Below are positions 25,340 to 32,954 of a stretch of DNA of 49,485 nt, one piece after another (positions within the stretch are counted from its first letter, which is position 1; each line of letters opens with the position of its first letter). Both the position numbers and the translations under genes were made by a program. The DNA is from a virus. The stretch covers positions 1 to 49,485 of IMG/VR virus record IMGVR_UViG_3300024185_000709. The stretch is one strand, 5' to 3'. The notes under the pieces are model-generated. The model was not told the origin of the DNA, made no database searches, and saw nothing but the letters and a program-made list of their open reading frames with translations.

Positions 25340-25828
25340 TCAATAGTTAAATTTTAATAGTTTTCTTACGTTATTTGAGTTATAAAACTCAAAAGTTATA
25401 TTTTTATCAACAATTTTATAAACCTCTAATAATCCTATTGAAGATTTCATATTTTCAATATATTCAACTAAATCTGATAGACCATGTCTATAATTGGCAC
25501 CTGGTTTCCAATAATCAGGAAATTTATCAACAAACTTATCTAATGCGGCATCCAATGCCTTCTTTCTAACTAATAATGTATCTTTTTCCTTTAAAGATTT
25601 ATTTGTCAATACTTCCATTATGTATCCATTAAACTTGTGGATAAGATTATCAGTTTCAATAACTTTAAGTAATCCAATTACAAGTGCATCTTTCTCACTA
25701 ATCTCTACTTCTTCATTTTCATTAAGAATCCTTTGTGCCTCTTTATCGGAACCGCTAAGTATGTAGTAAACATAATTATCCCATAAACAACGTTTTACAA
25801 TATCTTCTGCTCTTAACTTTATTATCAT
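25340..25828 (-). CDS. Unknown protein upstream of grpE
   Basis: 162 residues from the ATG at 25826-25828 (MIIKLRAEDIVKRCLWDNYVYYIL); the longer frame adds 14 Tyr/Asn/Lys residues that look non-coding. Helical, with SDKEAQRILNENEEVEISEKDALVIGLLKVIETDNLIHKFN. Ends 3 bases before the grpE start and is probably the first gene of the operon. Not recognised. Confidence 0.7.
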   Translation of the reverse strand: MIIKLRAEDIVKRCLWDNYVYYILSGSDKEAQRILNENEEVEISEKDALVIGLLKVIETDNLIHKFNGYIMEVLTNKSLKEKDTLLVRKKALDAALDKFVDKFPDYWKPGANYRHGLSDLVEYIENMKSSIGLLEVYKIVDKNITFEFYNSNNVRKLLKFNY

Positions 25829-25902
25829 ATAATAATATTTTTTATTTCTTATATAATTTTGATTATACAAAGTTTATATGTAATTTTATAAAAAATAGTA
25901 AA

Positions 25903-26088
25903 ATGAAAATAGAAGAAAAAGTAGAACTTAATAAGAAAATAAGAAAATATGATGGGACAAATACCTTTATATTATCATTACAAAAAACTTTAAAGACGAG
26001 TAAATATCTTTCTAAAGAAGAGTTTAATGGAAGAGAGATAAAAGTTCTTTCGGATAAACAATATGAGTCTGCTAAATCATCTTTATAA
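25903..26088 (+). CDS. Small conserved-looking phage protein
   Basis: 61 residues, MKIEEKVELNKKIRKYDGTN then FILSLQKTLKTSKYLSKEEFNG. The sequence has normal amphipathic coding character; a competing 77-residue frame on the other strand is Phe/Leu/Ser-rich as expected of an antisense shadow. First of four closely spaced plus-strand genes. Function unknown. Confidence 0.65.
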   Translation: MKIEEKVELNKKIRKYDGTNTFILSLQKTLKTSKYLSKEEFNGREIKVLSDKQYESAKSSL

Positions 26089-26115
26089 TAAAACATTTTT
26101 AGACTTTTCCATATA

Positions 26116-26325
26116 ATGAATATGGAAATATTGAATTATACAGAAGATAGAAAGCATTTGGGAACCGTGCATACGCATGGTTCTATAGACGAGTATTACC
26201 ATGTTAGAAGAACATATGATAACAAGACGACTTTTAAATTCGTAGTTGTGAACAACACAAAAACTAATATAAAGGAATACGAAATAACAGAAAATCAGAT
26301 ACCTAAAGAAATCAAGGTATTATGA
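26116..26325 (+). CDS. Small unknown protein
   Basis: 69 residues with two near-equal starts (26116 and 26122). Contains LGTVHTHGSIDEYYHVRRTYD and a strand-rich centre FKFVVVNNTK. The next gene overlaps its stop by 4 bases (ATGA). Not recognised. Confidence 0.65.
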   Translation: MNMEILNYTEDRKHLGTVHTHGSIDEYYHVRRTYDNKTTFKFVVVNNTKTNIKEYEITENQIPKEIKVL

Positions 26326-26561
26326 TTTCAGAAAGAGCCACAAACACGAATCTTTTTAGAAAACGAAAAGAACTTGGAATCTCCTATGCCTGGGAGACAA
26401 AAGAACATGTCGTTTTCGAAAAGTGTGAGAGTGATGATATTATCAACGATTACTTTCTGATAGAGAACTTCGTTAGTGGTGAGATAAGCGTAACCGATTC
26501 TAAAGGAAACCAATTCGACAAGACTGATCGAATATTAAATCTATTTTTATTGAATATATGA
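26322..26561 (+). CDS. Small unknown protein
   Basis: 79 residues, MISERATNTNLFRKRKELGI then a beta-rich middle. Overlaps neighbours by 4 bases at both ends (ATGA type), so it is translationally coupled to the cytidylyltransferase gene. Not recognised. Confidence 0.65.
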   Translation: MISERATNTNLFRKRKELGISYAWETKEHVVFEKCESDDIINDYFLIENFVSGEISVTDSKGNQFDKTDRILNLFLLNI

Positions 26562-26977
26562 AGACAGGATTCACTTGTTCTTGCTTTGATCTATTTCACG
26601 CAGGACATATAATGATGTTAAAAGAAGCAAAATCTAAATGTGACTATCTTATAGTAGGACTTCAAACAGATCCAACTATAGATAGACCAGAAAAGAATAA
26701 ACCAATACAAAGTGTTGTTGAGAGGTTTATACAATTAGAATCTTGTAAATATGTTGATGAAGTTGTTGTTTATTCTACCGAAAAAGACCTATTAGATATT
26801 CTATACACATATCCAATAAATTTAAGAGTTATTGGTGAAGAATATAAAGAGAAAGAATTTACTGGTAAAGATTTAGATCATATTGAAATGTATTATAATA
26901 CTAGAAAACATTCATTCTCTACAACAGAGTTACGTAAGAGAGTTATTGATAGATATAAAAAAGAAAAGAAATCCTAA
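26558..26977 (+). CDS. Cytidylyltransferase-like nucleotidyltransferase (TagD type)
   Basis: 139 residues. The HxGH nucleotide-binding signature occurs as FDLFHAGHIMML at residues 11-22, the DYLIVGLQTDP block follows, then V-V-E-R-F-I-Q-L-E and the family's late signature FSTTELRKRV. Enzymes of this fold join CTP to glycerol-3-phosphate or related phosphates (TagD, RfaE types), making activated intermediates for cell-surface polymers or lipid heads. The target here is unknown; phage copies may feed virion or host envelope modification. It is the last gene of the coupled plus-strand run and overlaps the convergent gene's stop by 4 bases. Confidence 0.88.
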   Translation: MKTGFTCSCFDLFHAGHIMMLKEAKSKCDYLIVGLQTDPTIDRPEKNKPIQSVVERFIQLESCKYVDEVVVYSTEKDLLDILYTYPINLRVIGEEYKEKEFTGKDLDHIEMYYNTRKHSFSTTELRKRVIDRYKKEKKS

Positions 26978-27483
26978 ACTATTTTATTGAAAATAAGCTT
27001 GCAGCTTAGGTTGTGTGCCAACTTTCGTATGAACTCTTCATTTGCCTTAGTCTTATGTAATAACTTTGGTTTCTTTATGACTTCAAAGGAAGAATCCTCA
27101 TTCATATAGATTAAACCAGCATAATCAGGAACTTCATCTACAGTTATCAAATCTCTTGGTGTAACAAAACTAAAATAGTTTGGTAATAAATAAACTAACT
27201 CACCTTTAATAGTTTTTGTATATTTCTCATTTATTATATGTGTGTGTTTCTCTTTAATAAAATCCTTTTTAAAATCCGCTCTACTTGTCTTAATCTCATA
27301 CTCATATATATAATCAGATTTTGATATAGATATTACATCACACTCTTGAAGACCCATTCCTGTAAATCTGGTTGTGATTGGTGAATGTGATTTCTCATAT
27401 AGATACATACACATAGCGGCCTCTATACTTTTAGATTTAGAGTTATCTCTCTTAATTTTATTTATTGAAGATTTTCTACTCAT
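26974..27483 (-). CDS. PD-(D/E)XK nuclease-like protein (MmcB-like)
   Basis: 169 residues. A Lys/Ser-rich start is followed by MGLQECDVISISKSDYIYEYEIKTSRADFKKDF, where Asp, then Glu-x-Lys (E-I-K), fit a PD-(D/E)XK nuclease core (about 50-75) as in MmcB-like DNA repair proteins. The later part has LVYLLPNYFSFVTPRDLI and P-D-Y-A-G-L-I-Y, strands typical of the same fold. It may be a DNA repair or host-DNA-degrading nuclease; activity is inferred from the motif alone. Confidence 0.7.
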   Translation of the reverse strand: MSRKSSINKIKRDNSKSKSIEAAMCMYLYEKSHSPITTRFTGMGLQECDVISISKSDYIYEYEIKTSRADFKKDFIKEKHTHIINEKYTKTIKGELVYLLPNYFSFVTPRDLITVDEVPDYAGLIYMNEDSSFEVIKKPKLLHKTKANEEFIRKLAHNLSCKLIFNKIV

Positions 27484-27495
27484 ATCGTATATATC

Positions 27496-28140
27496 TTAAA
27501 AATTAGGTAGATTAAGAATCTCTGCCCTCTTTCTCCAAAGATCTAGTATATCATTCTTCTCATCAATTGTAATATCTTGTAAATCTAAATATTGGTTGAT
27601 TATATCTGAAAGTGGTTTGTGTTCTTTTTTTGCTCTAAAATACATTCCCTGTAGATTAGCATCTATTTCTTTTTCCAACTTAAAATACATGGATTTAGGT
27701 AAAATCTTTGCAGAAATCATATCTCTTATGAATCTATCATCTTCCATTTTTTTATATGGGTTTAAGTTTTCACCATCTCCATGTGTAAGATGTTCAATTT
27801 CATGTCTAATAACATCTTTTAAATTCATAGATATTTCTTGCCAAAATCTTGGGAGTAAATCTGGGTTTACCTCAAAACAAACTTCAATATAATTAGTTGA
27901 TTCATCAGCACCAGCATCAATAGTTAAACCTTTCTCATAATCCTTTGAAAAGTTAATAACTGCTACTATGTCGATATACAAATCTTTATTTTCAAAAGTA
28001 TCTTCAAAAGTAGATTCCACTTCACCTGATAAAAAATCATTTTTCCAGTGATTAAATATACTAGATGATATCTCATTACTTATTTTATCATACCTACCCT
28101 CATTTATTAGAAAGTTTTCAAACTGTTTTATATACTTCAT
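27496..28140 (-). CDS. HExxH metallopeptidase with internal-protein-like N-terminus
   Basis: 214 residues. The zinc motif occurs as DVIRHEIEHLTHGDGEN near residues 108-124 (H-E-I-E-H); a downstream Glu in LEKEIDANLQGMYFRAK could be the third ligand. The N-terminus MKYIKQFENFLINEG carries the shared peptide with I-N-E then Gly at residues 12-15, the best match in this window to the T4 prohead-protease consensus. No membrane segment or signal peptide. TTTTAATATATAA is just before the ATG. A packaged peptidase that acts on host proteins after injection is an attractive but untested idea. Confidence 0.8.
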   Translation of the reverse strand: MKYIKQFENFLINEGRYDKISNEISSSIFNHWKNDFLSGEVESTFEDTFENKDLYIDIVAVINFSKDYEKGLTIDAGADESTNYIEVCFEVNPDLLPRFWQEISMNLKDVIRHEIEHLTHGDGENLNPYKKMEDDRFIRDMISAKILPKSMYFKLEKEIDANLQGMYFRAKKEHKPLSDIINQYLDLQDITIDEKNDILDLWRKRAEILNLPNF

Positions 28141-28143
28141 ATA

Positions 28144-28155
28144 TTATATATTAAA
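28144..28155 (-). promoter_or_regulatory. Late-type promoter motif before the metallopeptidase
   Basis: Minus-strand TTTAATATATAA 3 bases before the ATG, back to back with the TAnnTTTG box for the divergent RNA ligase gene. Confidence 0.5.
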
Positions 28156-28165
28156 ATAAATTTCT

Positions 28166-28173
28166 TATATTTG
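28166..28173 (+). promoter_or_regulatory. TAnnTTTG promoter box for RNA ligase
   Basis: TATATTTG 17 bases before the ATG at 28191. Confidence 0.6.
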
Positions 28174-28190
28174 TATTCTAAACAACGAAG

Positions 28191-29402
28191 ATGGAAAGAT
28201 ACTTATTATCATATGACGAAGCGGCTACACTTACTTTAGGTATAGATTCAACATTCTATGAATCAAAGTTTGTGATTGATGGGTATAATGTATCTATATT
28301 CAACTATAGACTTGCACAATATTCTGACTTCATAGACAACTTGGCATTCGAAATGAGGGGATTGACGTATGTTTTTAACAAGGATGGTTCTTTATTCAAA
28401 AGATATTTATTACTACACAAATTCTTTAACTTAAACCAAGTTGCGGAGTCTCAATATTCTTTAGTTGAGGATTTAAAAATAAAATCAATCTATAACAAAG
28501 AAGATGGTTCCATCGCATCTTTCGTAAGATTACCAAATGGTTCTGTTTTAGGTAAATCTAAAATGTCTTTCGAGTCTGATCAAGCATTGGGTATGAATAG
28601 ATTATATAAATCAAACACGGATTTGAAAAGATTCGTAGACTGGTCTTTAGATAACGATTATGTTGCTATATTTGAATATGTTGCACCAAATAATAGAATC
28701 GTTTTAAGATACTTAGATGAAGAATTGATTTTACTAAGATTAAGAGATAATAAAACTGGTGAATATTTAGACTTATCTAAATTCTCTAAAGAAATAGGCA
28801 CTTTGAAAGTTGCACCATCTTATACTTATTCATTAGATGAGATTATTGAAATGTCTAATAAAGTAGAAGATAAAGAAGGATGGATCATAGAATTTACGAA
28901 CGGTCTTTTCATAAAGATTAAAACATCTTGGTATTGTGAGAGACATGGTTTATTGACTAATGACTTATATAGAGAACATGTTTTGGTTAGATATGTTTTG
29001 GATGAAAAAATCGATGATATTTTAGGTCAAATACCAGAAGAAGAAGTAGAGGCACATGCTAGAATCGAAAAGATAATAGCTGTTGTAAAACACGCTGTTT
29101 CTGAAAAAGTAAAAGATATAAATGAATCTTATGAGTTGTTTATTGAAGGTGGTGTAGGTAAAGACTGGACTGGAGATTTAAGATTACAACTAATGAGAAA
29201 GACTTTCGCCTTGAAATATAGAAAAGAAAGAAACTTTGGATACGTTATGTCTTTATCAAAAGGAAACACTGATGTCTATGACTTAGCAAAAGATTGGGTA
29301 TCCGATCAAACAAGAAAGTTGAAAATCGCCAGAGAATTTTTGAAAGAAAGAGATGCCTCTATTTTCTTTATAGATGTACCAGAAGACGAAAACGAAGATT
29401 AA
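28191..29402 (+). CDS. rnlA: T4-type RNA ligase 1
   Basis: 403 residues. ATP-dependent ligase that joins RNA ends, in T4 repairing tRNA cut by host anticodon nucleases. The nucleotidyl-transfer Lys is in KEDGS at about residue 103; other Rnl1 landmarks are the YRLAQYSDF...AFEMRGLTY block, KFFNLNQ, SFESDQAL, FEYVAPNNRIVLRY, G-W-I-I-E-F and IKIKTSWY. The C-terminal domain matches the Rnl1 specificity domain (GYVMSL). Length is close to T4's 374. It suggests the host has RNA-cleaving defences. It has an early-type promoter. Confidence 0.93.
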   Translation: MERYLLSYDEAATLTLGIDSTFYESKFVIDGYNVSIFNYRLAQYSDFIDNLAFEMRGLTYVFNKDGSLFKRYLLLHKFFNLNQVAESQYSLVEDLKIKSIYNKEDGSIASFVRLPNGSVLGKSKMSFESDQALGMNRLYKSNTDLKRFVDWSLDNDYVAIFEYVAPNNRIVLRYLDEELILLRLRDNKTGEYLDLSKFSKEIGTLKVAPSYTYSLDEIIEMSNKVEDKEGWIIEFTNGLFIKIKTSWYCERHGLLTNDLYREHVLVRYVLDEKIDDILGQIPEEEVEAHARIEKIIAVVKHAVSEKVKDINESYELFIEGGVGKDWTGDLRLQLMRKTFALKYRKERNFGYVMSLSKGNTDVYDLAKDWVSDQTRKLKIAREFLKERDASIFFIDVPEDENED

Positions 29403-29412
29403 TATATAGTTT

Positions 29413-29634
29413 ATGACTAAGATTGAAAAGTACAGGTGCTCTCTCTGTGGAGAGTACCTTTACAGAACAGATGGTGGTGGACTAATTGTCATACTACAAT
29501 GTTCTTCTGAAGTTGCAAAGTTTTGGAACTTCAATCGAGGAACAAAAGAGCAAAATGATGCACATAAACACTTTAATAAATCAACTATGTCTATATCAAA
29601 AAAAGAATGGGAAGATGAAATTAAAAAATTTTAA
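29413..29634 (+). CDS. Small zinc-binding protein, unknown
   Basis: 73 residues starting MTKIEKYRCSLCGEYLYRTDGG, with one CxxC, a later Cys and several His that could bind zinc. It follows RNA ligase by 10 bases and is probably cotranscribed. Not recognised. Confidence 0.65.
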   Translation: MTKIEKYRCSLCGEYLYRTDGGGLIVILQCSSEVAKFWNFNRGTKEQNDAHKHFNKSTMSISKKEWEDEIKKF

Positions 29635-29758
29635 TGATTTTAAAAGAAAAAGAGGTAAGATTAAAATTAGAAGATTTTCGAAAAATGGTGGATATAAATG
29701 GGTTCCTTTTTATAAAAAAACTGGTCGAGGAATTGGAACCGAAATAATTATAAAATAA
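29615..29758 (+). CDS. Small basic protein overlapping the preceding gene
   Basis: 47 residues from the ATG at 29615-29617, starting MKLKNFNDFKRKRGKIKI, very Lys/Arg-rich, with aromatic YKWVPFYKKTGRG. Overlaps the previous gene by 20 bases, a common phage arrangement. Its start is loosely like the shared N-terminal peptide. The frame's composition is coding-like, but it is short. Confidence 0.5.
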   Translation: MKLKNFNDFKRKRGKIKIRRFSKNGGYKWVPFYKKTGRGIGTEIIIK

Positions 29759-30043
29759 TTATTTCTTATCTTTATCACTTTGCATAGTTTTAATCTTTTC
29801 CCAGGTTGTTAAACCCAATAAGGTTAGTAATGCAGTAAAATCAATCATCAATACTTGTGGCAATAAACCGAAGTCATTATTACTGTAACAAGATTTCAAC
29901 CATTTGTAATGAGTATATACTATAAGTAAAACAACAATAAATGCGGTCATTTTCCTCGCACTGAATCCATCATCATGTACACCAAATGATTTCATCAATT
30001 TATTGATAAATGTTGTAATAGACTTAGTTATAAATTCGAACAT
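29759..30043 (-). CDS. Small membrane protein, holin candidate
   Basis: 94 residues. Two membrane segments are visible, at about 32-50 (MTAFIVVLLIVYTHYKWL) and 62-82 (LPQVLMIDFTALLTLLGL), after an amphipathic N-terminus with DDGFSARK, and a charged Lys-rich C-terminus. This layout fits a class II holin or a related inner-membrane phage protein. No lysin gene lies beside it, so lysis function is not proven. It converges with the small genes after RNA ligase. Confidence 0.65.
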   Translation of the reverse strand: MFEFITKSITTFINKLMKSFGVHDDGFSARKMTAFIVVLLIVYTHYKWLKSCYSNNDFGLLPQVLMIDFTALLTLLGLTTWEKIKTMQSDKDKK

Positions 30044-30128
30044 ATAGTATATATTACTATTTCAAAACAACTTTTAATCAATATAACGTATTATAAATAA
30101 TAATAGTATGACATATCAAGTAAATATT

Positions 30129-30159
30129 AAAAAAGTCTCAGATTTCTGAGACTTTTTTT
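30129..30159. terminator. Terminator at the end of the broken HTH gene
   Basis: AGTCTCAG (30134-30141) pairs with CTGAGACT (30146-30153) across an ATTT loop, with A and T runs on either side. The TGA of the broken gene (30138-30140) is inside the stem. Confidence 0.88.
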
Positions 30160-30466
30160 GTTTTTAAATTTGATTTCATCCTATATAAAGTTCTTTCGGA
30201 TATACCGACCAATTCTGAAATTTCTTTATTTTTAAGACCTTTAGAGATTAGAGATAATATGTATTTATTTTTATCATATTCTAATGTTGTTTTTTTATTA
30301 CTTGATGTATATTCTGTTTTGTTTGACTTACCACCTGCAATATTTGTTAAGTTACATAATAGATGAAAGATATTTCTGTGTCAGGTTCTGTGTCAGGTTC
30401 TGTGTCAGGTTCCGTGTCAGTATTTTTTTTGGTTGTGGCAGTGTAGATATCATTTTCATAGTACAT
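30138..30466 (-). pseudogene. Frameshifted helix-turn-helix gene with DTEP repeats
   Basis: From the ATG at 30466 the frame reads MYYENDIYTATTKKN, then D-T-E-P repeated about four times, and stops at about 30346. Shifting one frame just after the repeats opens F-H-L-L-C-N-L-T-N-I-A-G-G-K-S-N and continues to a typical helix-turn-helix, SKGLKNKEISELVGISERTL, then YRMKSN, ending at 30138. The two halves look like one gene of about 108 residues broken by a 1-base indel. The HTH half has no start codon of its own. It could be a lost regulator, a programmed frameshift, or a sequence error. Confidence 0.65.
30374..30420 (-). repeat. 12-bp tandem repeat (D-T-E-P codons)
   Basis: Three copies of TTCTGTGTCAGG (plus-strand form) and an 11-base fourth copy with one change. 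Twelve bases per unit keeps the frame. Not a CRISPR: there are no spacers. Confidence 0.9.
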
Positions 30467-30513
30467 ATCTAACCTTACAGGAAATCTATCATAAACTTTC
30501 TATTATATTTTCA

Positions 30514-30526
30514 TATATATATTAAA
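30514..30526 (-). promoter_or_regulatory. Late-type promoter motif
   Basis: Minus-strand TTTAATATATATA about 50 bases upstream of the broken HTH gene. Confidence 0.4.
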
Positions 30527-30547
30527 TTTCGGTGTCATAAATATTTT

Positions 30548-30563
30548 TTGGCACATAATTTGA
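30548..30563 (+). promoter_or_regulatory. Sigma-54-like promoter upstream of dnaK
   Basis: TTGGCAC (30548-30554), five bases, then TTGA (30560-30563). The GG and the following G/A pair are spaced as in -24/-12 promoters (consensus TTGGCACG-N4-TTGC), with A replacing the last C. It would start RNA about 20 bases before the dnaK ATG. A TATAATTT box overlaps just downstream and is the alternative. Confidence 0.5.
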
Positions 30564-30593
30564 ATATAATTTTAAAAATAAAAATAAATAAAT

Positions 30594-32486
30594 ATGAGTA
30601 AAAGTAATGTAATTATCGGGATTGATCTCGGAACAACAAATTCGGCCTGTGCAGTTGTTGAGGCCGGAGAACCTGTAGTAATTAGTAATTCTGAAGGGAG
30701 AAGAACAACACCATCAATTGTTTCATTTTCGGGAACTGATAGAAAAATAGGTGATCCTGCAAAAAGACAAGCAGTTACAAATCCAAAAAATACAATATAC
30801 TCTATTAAAAGGTTTATTGGAAAGGATTATTCTGTTTGTACAGATGAAGTAAAGCGTGTTCCTTATGAGGTTAAGAAATCTAAAAAAGGAAATGTACCTG
30901 TTGTAAACATTGATGGTCGTGATTATACACCTCAAGAACTTTCTGCAATTATTTTACAGAAAATGAAAAAAACTGCCGAAGATTATTTAGGACATGAAGT
31001 TACTAGAGCGGTTATTACAGTTCCGGCTTACTTCGGAGATGCGGAAAGAACAGCAACTATTGAAGCTGGTGAGATTGCAGGTTTAAAAGTGGAAAGAATT
31101 ATCAATGAACCAACTGCTGCAGCATTGGCATATGGTTTGGATAAGAAAAACTCAGATTCTAAAATACTAGTTTTTGATTGTGGTGGTGGAACTCATGATG
31201 TTTCTGTATTGGAGATAGGTGATGGTGTATTTGAAGTTAAATCTACTGACGGTGATACTCACTTAGGTGGTGATGATTTTGATAATGAAATAATCAATTG
31301 GATGTTAGAAGAGTTTAAATCTGAACATTCAATGGACTTGGCAAAAGATCCAATGGCATTACAAAGATTGAAAGAAGCTGCAGAGAAGGCTAAGATTGAA
31401 TTATCATCAACATCTGAATCTGAAATAAACCTACCGTATATTACTGCACAAGATGGATTACCATTACACTTTGTTAAAAAATTGACAAGAGCCAAATTCG
31501 AGCAAATGATAACACCTTTGGTTGATAGAGCAGTTGCATGTGCAAAGAGTGCATTAAAAAATGCGGATCTGGAAGTGAGTGATATTGATGAAGTAATTTT
31601 AGTAGGTGGTACTACAAGAATTCCTGCAGTACAAGAAGGTATCGAGAAGTTCATTGGTAAGAAAGCTAATAAATCAGTAAATCCTGATGAAGTTGTTGCT
31701 TTAGGTGCTGCTATTCAAGGTGCGGTATTAAATGGTGGAATTACAGATGTTCTTTTATTAGATGTAACTCCTTTATCATTAGGAATTGAAACGATGGGTG
31801 GTGTATTCACAAAATTGATTGAGGCAAACACAACAATTCCAACAAGAAAGAGTGAAACCTTTTCAACTGCATCAGATAATCAACCATCAGTAGAGCTACA
31901 TGTTCTACAAGGAGAAAGACCAATGGCAAAAGATAATCGTTCATTAGGTAAGTTTAACCTTGATGGTATTATGTCTGCACCTAGAGGAGTTCCTCAGATT
32001 GAGGTAACTTTAGATATAGATGCAAATGGAATCTTGTCCGTTTCTGCACAGGATAAAGCAACTGGTAAAGAAAACAAAATCAGAATCGAAGGCGGATCTC
32101 AGCTTACAAAAGAAGAGATTGAAAAAATGAAAGCAGATGCTGAGGCAAACGCGGAATCTGATAGACTCGAAAAGGAAAAGGTTGAGAAATTAAACCAAGC
32201 AGATAGTCAAATATTCCAAACCGAGAAACAGATGAAAGAATTTGAAGAAAAGCTGACCGAAGAAGACAAATCTACTTTAAAAACAGATTTAGAATCACTA
32301 AAAGTTGCATATGGTGAGAAAGATGTTACTAAGGTTGATGAGGCATCTCAAAAGTTAAATGAGAGTTGGAATGAGATTAGTACTAGATTGTATCAAGAAA
32401 GTGCAACCGAGAATAATACTAATGAGTCTAGTGAATCAAGCAGTGATGATAAAGTAGAAGATGCAGACTTTGAAGAAGTAAAATAA
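30594..32486 (+). CDS. dnaK: DnaK (Hsp70) chaperone
   Basis: 630 residues, full length. ATPase domain with [14 protein letters not shown] (residues 8-21), GRRTTPS, and [13 protein letters not shown]; substrate-binding domain with [32 protein letters not shown] and [20 protein letters not shown]; helical lid; and an acidic C-terminus ending D-F-E-E-V-K, the EEVK end used by bacterial DnaK. Two usually invariant sites differ: [12 protein letters not shown] where bacteria have (Y/F)DLGGGTFDVS, and [13 protein letters not shown] where they have NDAQRQATKDAG. With dnaJ and grpE it completes a chaperone cycle. It probably supports virion or replication protein folding. Confidence 0.96.
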   Translation: MSKSNVIIGIDLGTTNSACAVVEAGEPVVISNSEGRRTTPSIVSFSGTDRKIGDPAKRQAVTNPKNTIYSIKRFIGKDYSVCTDEVKRVPYEVKKSKKGNVPVVNIDGRDYTPQELSAIILQKMKKTAEDYLGHEVTRAVITVPAYFGDAERTATIEAGEIAGLKVERIINEPTAAALAYGLDKKNSDSKILVFDCGGGTHDVSVLEIGDGVFEVKSTDGDTHLGGDDFDNEIINWMLEEFKSEHSMDLAKDPMALQRLKEAAEKAKIELSSTSESEINLPYITAQDGLPLHFVKKLTRAKFEQMITPLVDRAVACAKSALKNADLEVSDIDEVILVGGTTRIPAVQEGIEKFIGKKANKSVNPDEVVALGAAIQGAVLNGGITDVLLLDVTPLSLGIETMGGVFTKLIEANTTIPTRKSETFSTASDNQPSVELHVLQGERPMAKDNRSLGKFNLDGIMSAPRGVPQIEVTLDIDANGILSVSAQDKATGKENKIRIEGGSQLTKEEIEKMKADAEANAESDRLEKEKVEKLNQADSQIFQTEKQMKEFEEKLTEEDKSTLKTDLESLKVAYGEKDVTKVDEASQKLNESWNEISTRLYQESATENNTNESSESSSDDKVEDADFEEVK

Positions 32487-32490
32487 ATTT

Positions 32491-32520
32491 AAAAATCCCA
32501 CTTTGGTGGGATTTTTTTTT
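32491..32520 (+). terminator. Terminator after dnaK
   Basis: AAAAATCCCAC (32491-32501) pairs with GTGGGATTTTT (32506-32516) across a TTTG loop, followed by a T-run. Confidence 0.92.
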
Positions 32521-32527
32521 ATATTTG
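32520..32527 (+). promoter_or_regulatory. TAnnTTTG promoter box for the Nudix gene
   Basis: TATATTTG begins at the last T of the dnaK terminator, 17 bases before the ATG at 32545. Confidence 0.55.
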
Positions 32528-32544
32528 TATGTAATATATACTTT

Positions 32545-32937
32545 ATGATAGAAACGAAACAAGCAAAACTAGCAGCAGTTGCACTTATCTTTAATGAAGA
32601 TAAGACAGAACTTTTGGGAGTATCTCGAAAAGATAATTCTACATCATTTGGACTTCCGGGTGGTAAAGTAGATGTAGGTGAAAGTATGAAAGAAGGTGTT
32701 ATAAGAGAAGTAAGAGAAGAAACCGGTCTAGATATAAAAAACACAATACCAATCTTTTTAAGAGAAGATGGTGAATTTGTAGCTGCAGTTTATTTAGTAA
32801 CTGATTATGAAGGTGAAATATCAACCAAAGAAACTGGTGTTGTAAAATGGATAACATTTGAAGATTTGAAAAAAGGAGCATTTTCTGAATATAATACTAA
32901 GTTAGAACAACATTTGAAATTTTTAAATATACTATAA
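32545..32937 (+). CDS. Nudix hydrolase (MutT-like)
   Basis: 130 residues from the ATG at 32545 (MIETKQAKLAAVALIF); an upstream in-frame ATG lies in the dnaK terminator and is rejected. The Nudix box is complete: GGKVDVGESMKEGVIREVREETGL (G-x5-E-x7-R-E-x2-E-E-x-G), at about residues 38-60. These enzymes hydrolyse nucleoside diphosphate-X compounds such as oxidised dNTPs, NDP-sugars or RNA caps; the substrate cannot be told here. It is the first of three small nucleotide-metabolism-like genes after dnaK. Confidence 0.88.
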   Translation: MIETKQAKLAAVALIFNEDKTELLGVSRKDNSTSFGLPGGKVDVGESMKEGVIREVREETGLDIKNTIPIFLREDGEFVAAVYLVTDYEGEISTKETGVVKWITFEDLKKGAFSEYNTKLEQHLKFLNIL

Positions 32938-32954
32938 AAATAAATGAAAAATAA

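Noticed and set aside
25863-26096. Minus-strand frame opposite the small gene at 25903-26088
   Set aside because: Hydrophobic, Phe/Leu-rich product typical of antisense to a Lys/Glu-rich gene; the plus-strand frame has better coding character.
9099-27483. A restriction-modification system from the C5 methyltransferase and the PD-(D/E)XK protein
   Set aside because: They are 17 kb apart in different transcription units, and nothing links them.
30374-30420. CRISPR-like repeat array
   Set aside because: The repeats are 12-bp direct tandem copies without spacers and lie in frame in a coding region.
31259-31654. Long open frames on the strand opposite dnaK and other conserved genes
   Set aside because: They are antisense shadows: composition is Phe/Ser/Leu-rich, no promoter or start context, and the sense frames are unmistakable families.
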